From contig JADKDR010000006.1 of NCBI GenBank assembly GCA_016714535.1, positions 186,001-250,000 of the forward strand: DNA of 64,000 bases, in the 5' to 3' direction. The DNA comes from Bacteroidota bacterium. Its GTDB lineage: Bacteria; Bacteroidota; Bacteroidia; AKYH767-A; OLB10. Below are positions 44,222-54,422 of this stretch, piece by piece. Below the pieces are notes generated by a model. That model did not search any database. It had not been told where the DNA came from and was given only the letters and a program-made list of their open reading frames with translations. The translations under genes and the position numbers were made by a program. Position 1 is the first letter of the stretch, and each line of letters begins with the position of its first letter.

Positions 44222-44251
44222 CAAAAATAATAAATATTTATTGATATTCAA
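44222..44251 (-). promoter_or_regulatory. Promoter of the DUF2975-HTH operon
   Basis: Reverse strand: TTG (44251-44249), exactly 19 bases, then TATTTTTG (44229-44222), a full TAnnTTTG match. Transcription would begin about 20 bases before the ATG at 44196. Confidence 0.6.
44229..44242. promoter_or_regulatory. Candidate operator AATAAATATTTATT
   Basis: A perfect 14-base palindrome in the spacer, touching the -7 element. Its position would let a bound Cro/CI-type dimer block RNA polymerase; it may be the site of the HTH protein encoded in the operon. AT-rich palindromes can arise by chance. Confidence 0.4.
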
Positions 44252-44418
44252 TATATATTTATCTTTATTTAGTAAATTTTTTCTGAAATCACTTTTCCTA
44301 GTCATTCCCCGGCAACCAATACTCAGGGTAACAATAATCCAGTCCCTAAATTTAGATATGTTGTATTTTTATAGTTTTACATTTTATAATCCCCCTGAAT
44401 TTATTTACCAATAAAAAA

Positions 44419-45042
44419 ATGAGAAACCAAATTACTAAGCTGACATGCAGTGTCAGTTTCCTTTTAGGCAAAGGCAAATTTTTACTAATCGTGATGCTAC
44501 TATTTTTACTAGTCGGCCGTCTTGTTGCACAAGGTGAATATGAAGTATGCGAAATGGAAGCAGAATCAGCTTGGGAAGGCGATACCATTGCACTTCAAAA
44601 ATTTGTAACCACCTGCGGCAAGGTTGATACACTAAATCTTGATTCTCTTAATGAGCGCACAAGTAAAAACCCAACCTATCAGCGTATTACCATGAAACTA
44701 AATAACGGTAAAGTTATACGTTCTGATAGTATATATTTTGTTGCCGAAACAATGCCCCAATTTAAGAATGGCACCATGGATATTATCAACTACATGAGTC
44801 ATCAAATACAATATCCTGCTAAAGCAAAAAATGATAAAATAGCAGGCACTGTGCTTGTAAGTTTTATTGTTGGCCGAGATGGCACCGTGAGTAACGTAAA
44901 GATTGTGAAAGGGCTGCCGGGAGGTTTAAGCGAAGAAGCCATTCGAGTGGTTAGCCAAATGCCTAAATGGACCCCTGGAAAAATGCATGGCATGCCGGTA
45001 CGTGTTAAATATACTATGCCTGTACGTTTCAAACTCAGTTAG
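44419..45042 (+). CDS. TonB family energy-transducer-like protein
   Basis: 207 residues: N-terminal membrane anchor (KFLLIVMLLFLLVGRLVAQ), a linker, and the TonB C-terminal domain (YPAKAKNDKIAGTVLVSFIVG, VKIVKGLPGGLSEEAIRVV, PKWTPGKMHGMPVRVKYTMP) ending in FKLS. Such small TonB-domain proteins occur in many copies in Bacteroidota; not every one powers transport. The anchor could also be a cleaved signal (VAQ-GEYE), making it periplasmic. Stands alone. Confidence 0.85.
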   Translation: MRNQITKLTCSVSFLLGKGKFLLIVMLLFLLVGRLVAQGEYEVCEMEAESAWEGDTIALQKFVTTCGKVDTLNLDSLNERTSKNPTYQRITMKLNNGKVIRSDSIYFVAETMPQFKNGTMDIINYMSHQIQYPAKAKNDKIAGTVLVSFIVGRDGTVSNVKIVKGLPGGLSEEAIRVVSQMPKWTPGKMHGMPVRVKYTMPVRFKLS

Positions 45043-45261
45043 TTGGTATTTATATTTAAAGTATTAGTGCCGGTAGTTTGTTTACAAAACCTGCGATGCA
45101 CAACAACTCCAACCCCCGCCATTTAGGTCATTAGTTGCTATTGCTTTACTTGCATAACAAGCCAATCATCATAAATGATAATCGCTGCAATTTGAAATAA
45201 TGCTTAAAAAGCATGGTGGCTGACATATTCGCTGCCTTCCATTTAGTATATCTTTTTCTTT

Positions 45262-45960
45262 TTACCCTTGGGGCTTTTTTATCGTTTTCATTTGAATGAT
45301 ATCTACCAAAAAAGCAAAAGCCATAGAGAAGTAAATGTATCCTTTTGGAATTTTAAAGTGCATTCCTTCGGCCAACAATGCTACTCCTATCATCATTAAA
45401 AAACACAATGCCAGAATTTTGAATGATGGATGCTGCCTTATAAAATTGCTGATTGGTTTGGAGGCCGCCAAAACAATGATTACGGTTACGATTACTGCCG
45501 TGTACATAATCCAAAGTTCTTGTACCATGCCTACTGCAGTAATAATAGAATCGATTGAAAATACAATGTCTAGAATGATGACTTCGGTAAGCATGCGACC
45601 AAAACTTATTTTTGCCGGAATGGCAGGTGTTTCTTCCGAGGCAATTTCGGATTTATAATAAATCTCTTTGGTGCTTTTATATAAAAGGAAAAGTCCTCCG
45701 GCTATTAAAATCAGGCCCTTACCACTAAAGTCAATTTGCCAGAGGGTGAATAAGGTTTGATCCAATTTCAATATCCACGAAATAAAAGCCAATAACCCTA
45801 AACGCAACACTACGGCCAATCCTATTCCCCAATATCGTAGTTTATTACGCTGATGCTCGGGAAGTTTATCGGCAAGTATCGATATGAAAATTATGTTGTC
45901 TATACCCAATATTACCTCTAAGGCAATTAAGGAGAATAACGGTATCAATACATCTGTCAT
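45262..45960 (-). CDS. TerC family membrane protein
   Basis: 232 residues, about seven helices; start FSLIALEVILGIDNIIFISI with the acidic residues (E, D) of the metal site, and IILDIVFSIDSIITAVGM in the second half, the repeated TerC motif. Members (Alx, TerC, MeeF/MeeY) are linked to manganese export and tellurite resistance. The C-terminus has AEGMHFKIPKGYIYFSMAFA. Single gene. Confidence 0.92.
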   Translation of the reverse strand: MTDVLIPLFSLIALEVILGIDNIIFISILADKLPEHQRNKLRYWGIGLAVVLRLGLLAFISWILKLDQTLFTLWQIDFSGKGLILIAGGLFLLYKSTKEIYYKSEIASEETPAIPAKISFGRMLTEVIILDIVFSIDSIITAVGMVQELWIMYTAVIVTVIIVLAASKPISNFIRQHPSFKILALCFLMMIGVALLAEGMHFKIPKGYIYFSMAFAFLVDIIQMKTIKKPQG

Positions 45961-46229
45961 AGTGAATTTTCTTATAAAAATACGTTAATTTAAAATCGAA
46001 ATAAAATCAAAATGCTCAACCATTATAAATCAATAAAATCTGTCGAACATTATTTTATAAAATGCTTTGTGCCAGCAAATATAACGTCTTGGTCTAATAT
46101 CTTTTGAGGTGTGCTTCAATAACTAAGAAAATTGAAACACTTGTTTGAGTCGCCAGCCATTAAATAGAAACGCAAGGTTTACAGCTAAACTTAACATTCC
46201 AAAAAAATCATTTTGAGAATAATTAAATC

Positions 46230-46892
46230 TTAAAATTCTTCAACCTTTCCGCCTTCACAACGTAATACACGCGAAGGAAATCGCTCTATAAGAAAGTAGT
46301 TATGCGTAGCCATAAGCACACTTCGGCCGGATTTTGAGATTTCGAATAGCAGGCCCATAATTTCTACCGAAGTTTCCGGATCGAGGTTACCGGTTGGTTC
46401 ATCGGCAATGATCAGTTCGGGTTCATTAAGCAAAGCACGTGCAATAACCAGGCGCTGTTGCTCGCCACCCGAAAGTTCGTGTGGCTTCTTAAACCCTTTG
46501 GTGCCAAGGCCTACACGCTCAAGCATTTCGTTTACGCGCAAATCTATTTTTGCAGTATCGTCCCAACCGGTGCAGCGCAAAACAAAGGTGAGGTTTTCGC
46601 GTGCCGAGCGATCGCTAAGCAATTGAAAATCCTGAAATACGATTCCGATTTTTCTTCGCAATTTTGGAATATCGCTCTTGCGCAATTTTCGCAAATCAAA
46701 GCCAGCCACTTCGCCTTCTCCATTGGTTAATGGCAGGTCGCCATACAATATTTTTAAAAGACTGCTTTTGCCGCTACCTGTTCTTCCAATAATGTAGGTA
46801 AATTCTCCTTGTTTCATCTCGAGATTAACATCTGATAGAACAAGGTTTTTGTTTTGATAGATTTTTACCTTAGCTAATCGTATTGTGCCCAT
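46230..46892 (-). CDS. ftsE: Cell-division ABC transporter ATP-binding protein FtsE
   Basis: 220-residue ATPase: Walker A GRTGSGKSS (near residue 37), Q-loop VFQDFQLL, signature LSGGEQQR, Walker B LIIADEPTG, H-loop ATHN. Best fits FtsE, which with FtsX controls peptidoglycan hydrolases at the division site; ftsX is not adjacent here, as often in Bacteroidota. An LolD-type role is the main alternative. Confidence 0.85.
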   Translation of the reverse strand: MGTIRLAKVKIYQNKNLVLSDVNLEMKQGEFTYIIGRTGSGKSSLLKILYGDLPLTNGEGEVAGFDLRKLRKSDIPKLRRKIGIVFQDFQLLSDRSARENLTFVLRCTGWDDTAKIDLRVNEMLERVGLGTKGFKKPHELSGGEQQRLVIARALLNEPELIIADEPTGNLDPETSVEIMGLLFEISKSGRSVLMATHNYFLIERFPSRVLRCEGGKVEEF

Positions 46893-46921
46893 TTGAATAG
46901 TGTAGTGCTTGTAAGTATTTT

Positions 46922-47125
46922 TTAAAAATCTAGTTTTTCAATTTTTCCGTATGGCAAACTTTGAATAAGTTTTATCAACTCAGCTTCATGTTCGCCCAGT
47001 CCAATTTTGTGCAGTGCCTTCTCGGGGCGGTCAACACGAAAGTATGCCTGCAGCGTAAAGTTGTCGTCACGCAATTGCACATAGTCCGGTATTTTGGCTA
47101 TGCCTTTTATCTTCAAAATATACAT
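46922..47125 (-). CDS. Small conserved protein next to ftsE
   Basis: 67 residues from ATG 47125 (MYILKIKGIAKIPDYVQ); the frame upstream is AT-rich with no signal. Alpha/beta pattern: strand LKIKGIAKIPDY, DDNFTLQAYFRVDRPEKAL, helix EHEAELIKLIQSL. No membrane segment. It starts 101 bases after panC and ends 29 bases before ftsE, on the same strand. I do not recognise a characterised family. Confidence 0.6.
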   Translation of the reverse strand: MYILKIKGIAKIPDYVQLRDDNFTLQAYFRVDRPEKALHKIGLGEHEAELIKLIQSLPYGKIEKLDF

Positions 47126-47226
47126 GCCTGAAAAATTATGAGTGCGAAAGTAAAAGTAAATATGGAAATACAACTTATTGCTGCTAAACAAACTAACGCT
47201 AATTCACCAAGCCGCTTTTATTCTAT

Positions 47227-48072
47227 TTAGCAAGCGCAATTATCTATCAACCTTGTTTTGCTGGTAAACACGGCAATGCAAACCCGAAGTATGGGTGCAT
47301 CGCTCCAGCGACTCACAGTTTGCAGGGTTTGTGCATCTACTACATCCAAATATTCTACCTTCAATATCTGCGTGGCATTAATCTCTGATATGGTGGCCTG
47401 AATGGATTCATTTACACTGTGCGAATTTTTATGATGCACCATGTTACTTATGCTTTGATATATAAGTGGAGCTGCTTTACGTTCTTCGGGAGTGAGGTGT
47501 ATGTTGCGCGAGCTGTATGCAAGGCCATCTGTTTCGCGTATGGTAGGGCAGCCAATAATTTGAATAGGTAATTGAAAGGCCTGTGTCATAAATCGAATAA
47601 TGGCGAGTTGTTGAAAATCCTTTTCGCCAAAGTATGCACGGTGCGCAGGCACGGCATCAAATAATTTTTTCACCACCGTTACAACTCCTGCAAAATGTCC
47701 CGGCCTGAATCTACCTTCCATTACCGTATCGAGGCCTTGCAAATCAAATGGTATCATCTGTCTGCCTTCGGGATACATTTCTTTTTCAGAAGGAAAAAAA
47801 ATAACATCGCAGCCTGCCTCATTTAATATTGCTTTATCAGTATCAAATGTACGCGGATATTTTTCAAGGTCTGTAGGGTTATTAAATTGGGTAGGGTTTA
47901 CAAATATACTGCACACGCTTACCTCATTTTCCTTCTCGGCACGCACCACCAATTGCTTGTGCCCTGCATGCAGGGCACCCATCGTAGGGACAAAACCAAT
48001 CGTTTTTCCGGATGCTATTTGAGACGCCACCCATGACTGCATCTCACTAATGCTTTCAATAACTATGACCAT
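47227..48072 (-). CDS. panC: Pantoate--beta-alanine ligase
   Basis: Joins pantoate and beta-alanine using ATP, the last step of pantothenate synthesis. Motifs: GFVPTMGALHAGH (HxGH nucleotide site), SIFVNPTQFN, MEGRFRPGHFAGVVTVV, YFGEKDFQQLAIIR and GLAYSSRNIHLT (the SSRN block). 281 residues, normal. It starts 12 bases after the S41 protease stop and is likely co-transcribed with it. Confidence 0.95.
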   Translation of the reverse strand: MVIVIESISEMQSWVASQIASGKTIGFVPTMGALHAGHKQLVVRAEKENEVSVCSIFVNPTQFNNPTDLEKYPRTFDTDKAILNEAGCDVIFFPSEKEMYPEGRQMIPFDLQGLDTVMEGRFRPGHFAGVVTVVKKLFDAVPAHRAYFGEKDFQQLAIIRFMTQAFQLPIQIIGCPTIRETDGLAYSSRNIHLTPEERKAAPLIYQSISNMVHHKNSHSVNESIQATISEINATQILKVEYLDVVDAQTLQTVSRWSDAPILRVCIAVFTSKTRLIDNCAC

Positions 48073-48084
48073 ATACGCTGTAGG

Positions 48085-49677
48085 TTATTTAGTTAGCTCA
48101 AGGGCTTTTTTTACAGTTTCATCCTCGCTGTTGAGTACAATAAAATATCCCTGATCGCGAAACAACTGTCGCGCAATGAGCGCTTTCATTAGGCGCATTA
48201 ATTTAATATCTGCTCGTGTGGTTTCAGCAGCAGTAACCTTGCTGCGATATTTGTCGCCCTGGCTCAACAACTTTTGTTTAGTGCCTGCAGGCAATTCAAA
48301 TTTTTGGCTGTACTCGTTGGCATTAGCATATTGGCTCAATGATTTGCGGTTTTCATCAACAAAATTGTATGCTGCCTGTGTAACCACACCCGAGGCTATC
48401 ATGTTTTCGTAATAGCTGTTAAAGTGCATGGTATCGATGGGTACAAACTCATCGGGCATTATACCACCACCACCATATACGATACGCCCTCCCGGAGTTT
48501 TAAACTTTAACGAATCGGGAAACTTGATGCTATCGCTATTTATCAGTTCGCCATGCTTCATTCGATTTAGCAAGTCTTCCTGATAGGCTTCATTGCCATT
48601 GATATAGGGCTTTTGTATGCTTCGTCCGGTGGGCGTATAATAACGTGCAACGGTAAGCCTGATGGCTGAGCCATCTGGCAGAGAGGCTTCTTCCTGCACC
48701 AACCCTTTGCCAAACGACCTGCGCCCTACTACGGTTGCACGGTCCCAATCCTGCAAAGCACCGGCAACAATTTCAGAAGCCGAGGCGCTGCCTTCGTCTA
48801 TCAAAATAATAATGGGGCCGTTTTCAAACAATCCTGTTTTTTTTGCTTTGTATTCCTGACGAGGCCTTGCACGTCCTTTGGTATATACAATCATCTTGTT
48901 TTCGCCAAGCATCTCATCTACTATTTCGGTTGCCGCATCCATATAGCCACCCGGGTTGCCACGCAAATCTAAAATCAGCGCTTTCATGCCCCCGTTTACT
49001 TGCTCTTTAAGTGCTTCATAAAATTCTTCGTAGGTGCGTGCACCAAAACGGCTAAGCTTAATATAACCAGTTGTACCGGTTATCATATATGCTGCATCGA
49101 GGCTGTTGAGTGGAATTTTTCCGCGTGTAATTTTGTAATTGGTAAGGGTGGTATTATTTCTGCGCAATACTGCTATTTCTACTGTAGTGCCTCCATTACC
49201 TCGCAGGGTATGCAATACGCTGTCATTGGTCATTTTCTCACCAAAGAAACTTTTGCCATTTACTTTTACTATGCGGTCTCCGGGAATAATGCCTGCCTCG
49301 TCTGACGGGCCACCGGGAATAACCGACACAACCATAACGCTATCTTGTTGCAAGTGAAACTCGATGCCGATACCCTCAAATGCTCCTTGAAGCGGTTCGG
49401 TGGCAGCAGCAAGATTTTCGGCTGGTATAAATGCCGAATGTGGGTCAAGGTTTTCAAGAATTTTTTCGATAGACTCATTGGCTAACAAATCCTCGTCTAT
49501 TTCATCTACATATTGCTCTTTTATCAATGCCAGCACATCGCGCACTTTTTTTAACCCCGACCCTCCGCTCGAAGGCAGCAGCCCTGCAGTATGCGATGGA
49601 TTGCTTAAAAACTTACCAATAAAAACACCACCTACTATTAACAGTGCATATAGCAGTGGTCGTAAAGCCTTATTCAT
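48085..49677 (-). CDS. S41 family C-terminal processing protease
   Basis: 530 residues: N-terminal signal anchor (LRPLLYALLIVGGVFIGKF), helical region with VLALIKEQYVDEIDEDLL and LDPHSAFIPA, PDZ domain (VVSVIPGGPSDEAGIIPGDR), and the tail-specific protease core with LRGNPGGYMDAATEIVDE, DEGSASASEIVAGALQD (catalytic Ser) and SFGKGLVQEE (catalytic Lys). Periplasmic; trims C-termini of exported proteins. In a run with ComEB-like deaminase, PanC and a small gene. Confidence 0.93.
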   Translation of the reverse strand: MNKALRPLLYALLIVGGVFIGKFLSNPSHTAGLLPSSGGSGLKKVRDVLALIKEQYVDEIDEDLLANESIEKILENLDPHSAFIPAENLAAATEPLQGAFEGIGIEFHLQQDSVMVVSVIPGGPSDEAGIIPGDRIVKVNGKSFFGEKMTNDSVLHTLRGNGGTTVEIAVLRRNNTTLTNYKITRGKIPLNSLDAAYMITGTTGYIKLSRFGARTYEEFYEALKEQVNGGMKALILDLRGNPGGYMDAATEIVDEMLGENKMIVYTKGRARPRQEYKAKKTGLFENGPIIILIDEGSASASEIVAGALQDWDRATVVGRRSFGKGLVQEEASLPDGSAIRLTVARYYTPTGRSIQKPYINGNEAYQEDLLNRMKHGELINSDSIKFPDSLKFKTPGGRIVYGGGGIMPDEFVPIDTMHFNSYYENMIASGVVTQAAYNFVDENRKSLSQYANANEYSQKFELPAGTKQKLLSQGDKYRSKVTAAETTRADIKLMRLMKALIARQLFRDQGYFIVLNSEDETVKKALELTK

Positions 49678-49691
49678 TCTCTTTAGTTGAT

Positions 49692-50174
49692 TTACTCTTT
49701 ATCTGTACTTACTAGCGTTTCGGTATTTTCATATTTCGAAACCATGACACCAAAACGTTGTAAAAAATCGATGCCCTCTTCTACTGCTATACTTTTAAAT
49801 TCGGCATACGAGTGCAGGTACACTACACGCTTAATGCCCATGGTATAGATGGTGCGAGCACAAGGCAAACAAGGCGATAGCGTAACATACAGTGTTGCTC
49901 CTTGTACATCCACTTTGTTTTTTACAGCATATAGAATTGCGTTTTCTTCGGCATGAAGCGCAAGCGAACAGCCTCCCTTAAGACTGCGAGGGCAGCCCGT
50001 TTCAGGAAATTCTTCATCGCAATTGTGAGTGCCGGCAGGTGGCCCGTTGTACCCTAGCGATACAATACGCGTATCCTTGGTAAGAACTGCTCCTACTTGT
50101 GCTTTTACACAATGCGAACGTTGCGCCAATTGCACAGCAAGGTTCATGTATATATCGTCAAAACTGGGACGCAC
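49692..50174 (-). CDS. Cytidine/deoxycytidylate deaminase family protein (ComEB/dCMP type)
   Basis: 160 residues. Zinc site: LHAEENAIL (HAE) and LSPCLPCARTIY (PCxxC). Start YMNLAVQLAQRSHCVKAQVGAVL and YNGPPAGTHNCDEEF, typical of dCMP deaminases/ComEB, with extra Cys in the GCPRSLKGGC insertion that can bind a second zinc. Probably makes dUMP from dCMP. It ends 14 bases before the S41 protease gene. Confidence 0.92.
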   Translation of the reverse strand: MRPSFDDIYMNLAVQLAQRSHCVKAQVGAVLTKDTRIVSLGYNGPPAGTHNCDEEFPETGCPRSLKGGCSLALHAEENAILYAVKNKVDVQGATLYVTLSPCLPCARTIYTMGIKRVVYLHSYAEFKSIAVEEGIDFLQRFGVMVSKYENTETLVSTDKE

Positions 50175-50336
50175 GCTTTTCTTTGTGTCAGGCTGCGAAT
50201 TAAATTAAAATTTATGGGTTAGGGTAATTAATAATTTGCAAATATTGATGCCGGGCAAACCAAGTATCAATAGGAATTGCCGCTTCCAAATAAAATACAC
50301 TTTTTTGCGTTATGCATTTTACACTTTTCATAAAAC

Positions 50337-51923
50337 ATGCCCGGACAACTACTTAGTGTAACCACCAAACGGCAGCAATATGCATTTGCCATCTACCTTA
50401 CAGGGTTGGTGCTATTGGCTATTTCGTTGCCGCTTAGCAAGTGGCTGATGAGCGTAAGTCAGTTTGTGATAGCCGGCAGTTGGCTTATTTATGGAACTTA
50501 TTTTAGTAGATTAAAAGGATTATTCTTGAACAAACTTTTCATGGTTTTTGCCTCTGTTTATTTGCTGCACCTCCTGGGCATGTTATGGACCACAGATGTT
50601 GATTATGGCTTAAATGACCTGCGAATCAAATTACCCTTGTTGTTTTTTCCTTTCATGCTAATGAGTATGCCCTTGCCTGAAAAAAAACATTTTCGATGGG
50701 TATTACTCGCTTTTGTCGGAGCAGTATTCGCCTCAACAATGGTTTCGCTGTTTGTCTATCTGGGTTGGTGGAAAGCAGTAGTGCGCGACTCTCGCGATAT
50801 TTCTATATTCATTTCCCATATACGTTTATCGCTGATGGTGGTGCTTGCCATTTTTATTCTGTTGCATTACCTCCACGATTTTTCTAAAATCATAATAGCA
50901 ATAGCAGTTGCAGCGATAGCATGGTTTATTTATTTTTTGTTTTTGCTTAACTCATTTACAGGTATTGTAATCCTGATAGCTTGTGGCATTTATTTTATTT
51001 CGAAAAAAATATTTACCCGCGCCCACCTTCCTTATGCAATAGGACTTTCAGCTTGCTTTATAGCAGCTACCTGTTGGTTTTTTATTTATGTAAAAAATAT
51101 AATTGCCAACGAAAATAATTGTGTAGAGCAACAATTGTTTGAAACAAAATTAACGACTGCGTCAGGAGCAAGCTATACATTTAATGACCGCCTTAATGGT
51201 TGCGAGAATGGTTTTAAGTGTGGTAATTATATTTGTGAACCCGAGCTTCAACAGGAGTGGAACAAGCGCAGCCAATACAATTATGATAGCCTTGACAATA
51301 AAAAAAATTATATCCGATTTACACTTATCCGTTACCTTACCTCCAAGGGATTGAAAAAAGATAGTGCTGCTCTTGCATCTTTAGATGTAAGTGATATTGA
51401 AGCTATTGAAAGTAGTATTACCAATTACAAACTAAAAAAGGTTTCACCCTTTGTGCTGCGCCTGCACCAAACAGCATACGAGTATAAGAATGCATTGATA
51501 TCAAACAATCTGAATGGCTCGTCTGTTATGATGCGTTTTATTTATTGGAAAGCTTCTATCCAAATCTGGAAGGAAAAATTTTTAACAGGACATGGTACCG
51601 GTGACAATAAGTTGGTGTTTAATAAATGGTACACAGCTCATCCTGTATTGGAAGAGAAATGGCAACTGCGCTCACATAATCAATATTTAGCAATTGCGGT
51701 AAGCTTTGGTTTAATCGGATTAGCTATTTTCTTTTTTGGAATTCTTTACCCTGTTTATGCTGCCAGAGCATACCTCGCCTGGCTGTTCAATATTTTTCTA
51801 ATTACAGCGCTCATGTCTTTTATTAACGAAGACACGCTTGAAACGCAAGCAGGGGTTACTTTTTTTGTTTTCTTCTACAGTCTGTTTATGCTGCTATTTA
51901 GAAAGAGCGAGAAAAAGGACTAA
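50337..51923 (+). CDS. O-antigen ligase family membrane protein
   Basis: 528 residues with about eleven helices and a very large extracytoplasmic loop (roughly 255-430). The loop ends in the signature FLTGHGTGDNKLVFNKWY ... RSHNQYLAIAVSFGLIGLAIF. The loop has several Cys residues (NNCVEQ, NGCENGFKCGNYICEP), unusual for the family. A second, independent ligase/polymerase besides the one at 774-2228. It lies before a transporter, a GT4 glycosyltransferase and a membrane protein, so it is probably part of a glycan or lipid-linked surface pathway. Confidence 0.82.
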   Translation: MPGQLLSVTTKRQQYAFAIYLTGLVLLAISLPLSKWLMSVSQFVIAGSWLIYGTYFSRLKGLFLNKLFMVFASVYLLHLLGMLWTTDVDYGLNDLRIKLPLLFFPFMLMSMPLPEKKHFRWVLLAFVGAVFASTMVSLFVYLGWWKAVVRDSRDISIFISHIRLSLMVVLAIFILLHYLHDFSKIIIAIAVAAIAWFIYFLFLLNSFTGIVILIACGIYFISKKIFTRAHLPYAIGLSACFIAATCWFFIYVKNIIANENNCVEQQLFETKLTTASGASYTFNDRLNGCENGFKCGNYICEPELQQEWNKRSQYNYDSLDNKKNYIRFTLIRYLTSKGLKKDSAALASLDVSDIEAIESSITNYKLKKVSPFVLRLHQTAYEYKNALISNNLNGSSVMMRFIYWKASIQIWKEKFLTGHGTGDNKLVFNKWYTAHPVLEEKWQLRSHNQYLAIAVSFGLIGLAIFFFGILYPVYAARAYLAWLFNIFLITALMSFINEDTLETQAGVTFFVFFYSLFMLLFRKSEKKD

Positions 51924-52020
51924 AATGAAGTAAAGAAATCGTGCAATTCAAACACGCAGCCGATTGTCCAATTCCCGTATAAAAACCAAAAAAAATATAC
52001 CTTCGCCCCATTCCTCTACC

Positions 52021-54401
52021 ATGTTTAGTCTAATTGCCAGGTTCATACTCCGTAATCGTACGTTATTACTCATCATACTGGGCAGTATAACGGCAGTTAT
52101 GATATACTTTGCAAGTCAGGTGCAGCTTAGCTATGAATTTGCCAAAATCCTTCCCGACAATGACAAAACTAATATTGCTTATGAGCAGTTTAAAAGCACC
52201 TTTGGCGAAGATGGAGTAGTAATGGTAGTTGGGTTGGATGATAAAAACTTCTACACCCTTGATAAGTACAACGATTGGTATGCCCTTGGCAACGAGATAA
52301 AAAAAATTGATGGCATAGAGGCGGTAGCTTCAGTAAGCAAACTCATCAACCTGGTGCGCAACGATTCGTTGCAAGCATTTGAAATAGTTCCACTTATAAA
52401 TGGTCCCTTGCAAACACAAGCTCAGGTTGACAGTATTAAAGAGTTCCTGATGGCACATCGCTTTTACGATGGCATTATTTTTAACAAAGGCGATGATGCA
52501 CATTTAATGGCCATCACTTTTGACAAGAAAAAAATCAATTCGAAAAGCAGAATTGATATGGTGCATGAGATTCGTAAAAAGGCTGAAGTTTATGCAACTA
52601 AGTATAATCAAACCCTGCACTACAGTGGTATGCCTTATATACGCACCTTGCTTAGCCAAAAGATAGCCAATGAATTAGTGTTGTTTTTAACACTCGCACT
52701 AGTGGTATGTGCCATCATATTACTTTTTTTATTTCGCTCATTTAATGTAATGCTTTTTTCGCTGTTGGTTGTGTTTACAGGAGTAATTTGGTCGGTAGGT
52801 TGTATTGTAATGCTCGGTTATAAAATTACTATTTTAACCGGACTTATTCCCTCGTTAATTACGGTAATCGGTATTCCCAATTGCATCTTACTCATTAATA
52901 AATATCAGCACGAATATCAGCGGCATCAAAACAAAGCACTTGCACTTGCCCGTATGATACAACGCATAGGCTTTACCACGTTTCTTGCTAACCTTACTAC
53001 AAGTATCGGTTTTGGAGTGTTTTATTTTACGCGCAGCAAATTACTGGTCGAGTTTGGGCTTATAGCAGCTATTAATGTAATGGCCACGTATGCCATATCG
53101 CTCATTTTAATTCCTATTGTATTTAGTTACCTGCCTGCTCCCAAGGTTAGGCATGTAAAGCACATACAATCACCGACTGCCACCCGTGTTGCAGCATGGA
53201 TTAATCAATTAGTACACCACCATTACAAACGTGTATTTATTGCTGTTATCATTTTTACAGCAATTGGTATAGCCGGAATGTTTAAAATGAATGTGTTGGG
53301 CTATGTTGTCGATGACCTTCCTGACAACGACCCTATTTATACCGATCTTAAATTTTTTGAAAAACATTTTCATGGTGTATTGCCCTTCGAAATTTCGATT
53401 GATACACGCGAACCCAAAGGCGTATTTGATGTCATGTTTTTGCGGAAGGTAAAAAGATGGAAGACATGTTGCGCGAATACCCCGTTTTTAGCAAACCTCT
53501 GGCTGTAAGTGATGGTATACGCTTTAGTTACCAGGCTTTTAATTATGGCAATCCAAACTCATATATATTGCCGGCCAGCAGCTTGCAGCTTGCCGATATG
53601 GCCGCTTACATGAGGGGCAACCGTGGTAATACCAATTTATTTAAATCCTTTATCGACAGCAATCAACAGGTTACTCGCGTCAGTGTGCAAATGGCCGACA
53701 TAGGCTCGCGCAATATGAAAACGTTGCTCGCTGAACTCAATCCGCGAATTGATTCTATTTTTCCAAAGGAAAAGTATACGGTAACCGTAACAGGCAACAG
53801 CCTCAACTTCCTCAAAGGCAACGATTACCTAATAAAAAATCTGTTAGAAAGTATTGTGCTGGCCATCGTTCTTATTTCCATTATTATGATTACCCTGTTC
53901 ATGTCGGTGCGTATGATTGCCCTCTCCATTTTACCTAGTCTAATTCCCTTAGTAATTACAGCAGGCTTAATGGGTTATTTTAACATTCCGCTCAAGCCTT
54001 CTACCATTCTTATTTTTTCTATCGCCTTTGGCATAAGCAGTGATCAAACCATTTATTTCCTAACCAAATTCAGGCAGGAAATGCGTATAGGACATCGAAG
54101 CATTGGACAGGCTGTTACCCTTACTATAAACGAAACCGGGTTAAGTATGATCTATACCGCAGTTATTTTGTTTTGTGGTTTTATGATTTTTACCGCTTCG
54201 GAATTTGGTGGCACACGCTCGTTGGGAATACTCATTAGTATAACCCTATTAATGGCAGTGCTTAGTAACTTAATACTATTGCCCTCATTCCTGATAGCAT
54301 TAGAAAAGAAAATGACCACACGGGCATTTCTCGAAGATCCGCTCATCGAATTATTCGATGAGGACGATGATATTGATCAGGAGGAATTGATGAATCGTTA
54401 A
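52021..54401 (+). pseudogene. MMPL/RND family transporter, split by a frameshift
   Basis: Two halves of one RND transporter. First: from ATG 52021, a membrane helix, periplasmic loop, six-helix cluster (LVLFLTLALVVCAIILLFLF, GLIPSLITVIGIPNCIL), and the start of the second repeat (DLPDNDPIYTDLKFFEKHF). Second (to 54401): second loop and helix cluster (LLESIVLAIVLISIIMITLF, IAFGISSDQTIYFLTKF). They join if one A is added to the five-A run at 53451-53455, giving RKVKKMEDMLREYP. About 793 residues, full length. Members export lipids, hopanoids or siderophores. Frameshift real or assembly error. Confidence 0.82.
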
Positions 54402-54422
54402 TGGCTTTCAAACACTAAAAAA

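Noticed and set aside
53440..53470. Programmed frameshift in the MMPL transporter
   Set aside because: A five-A run without a recognised stimulatory signal; an assembly indel or mutation is simpler, as at several other loci.
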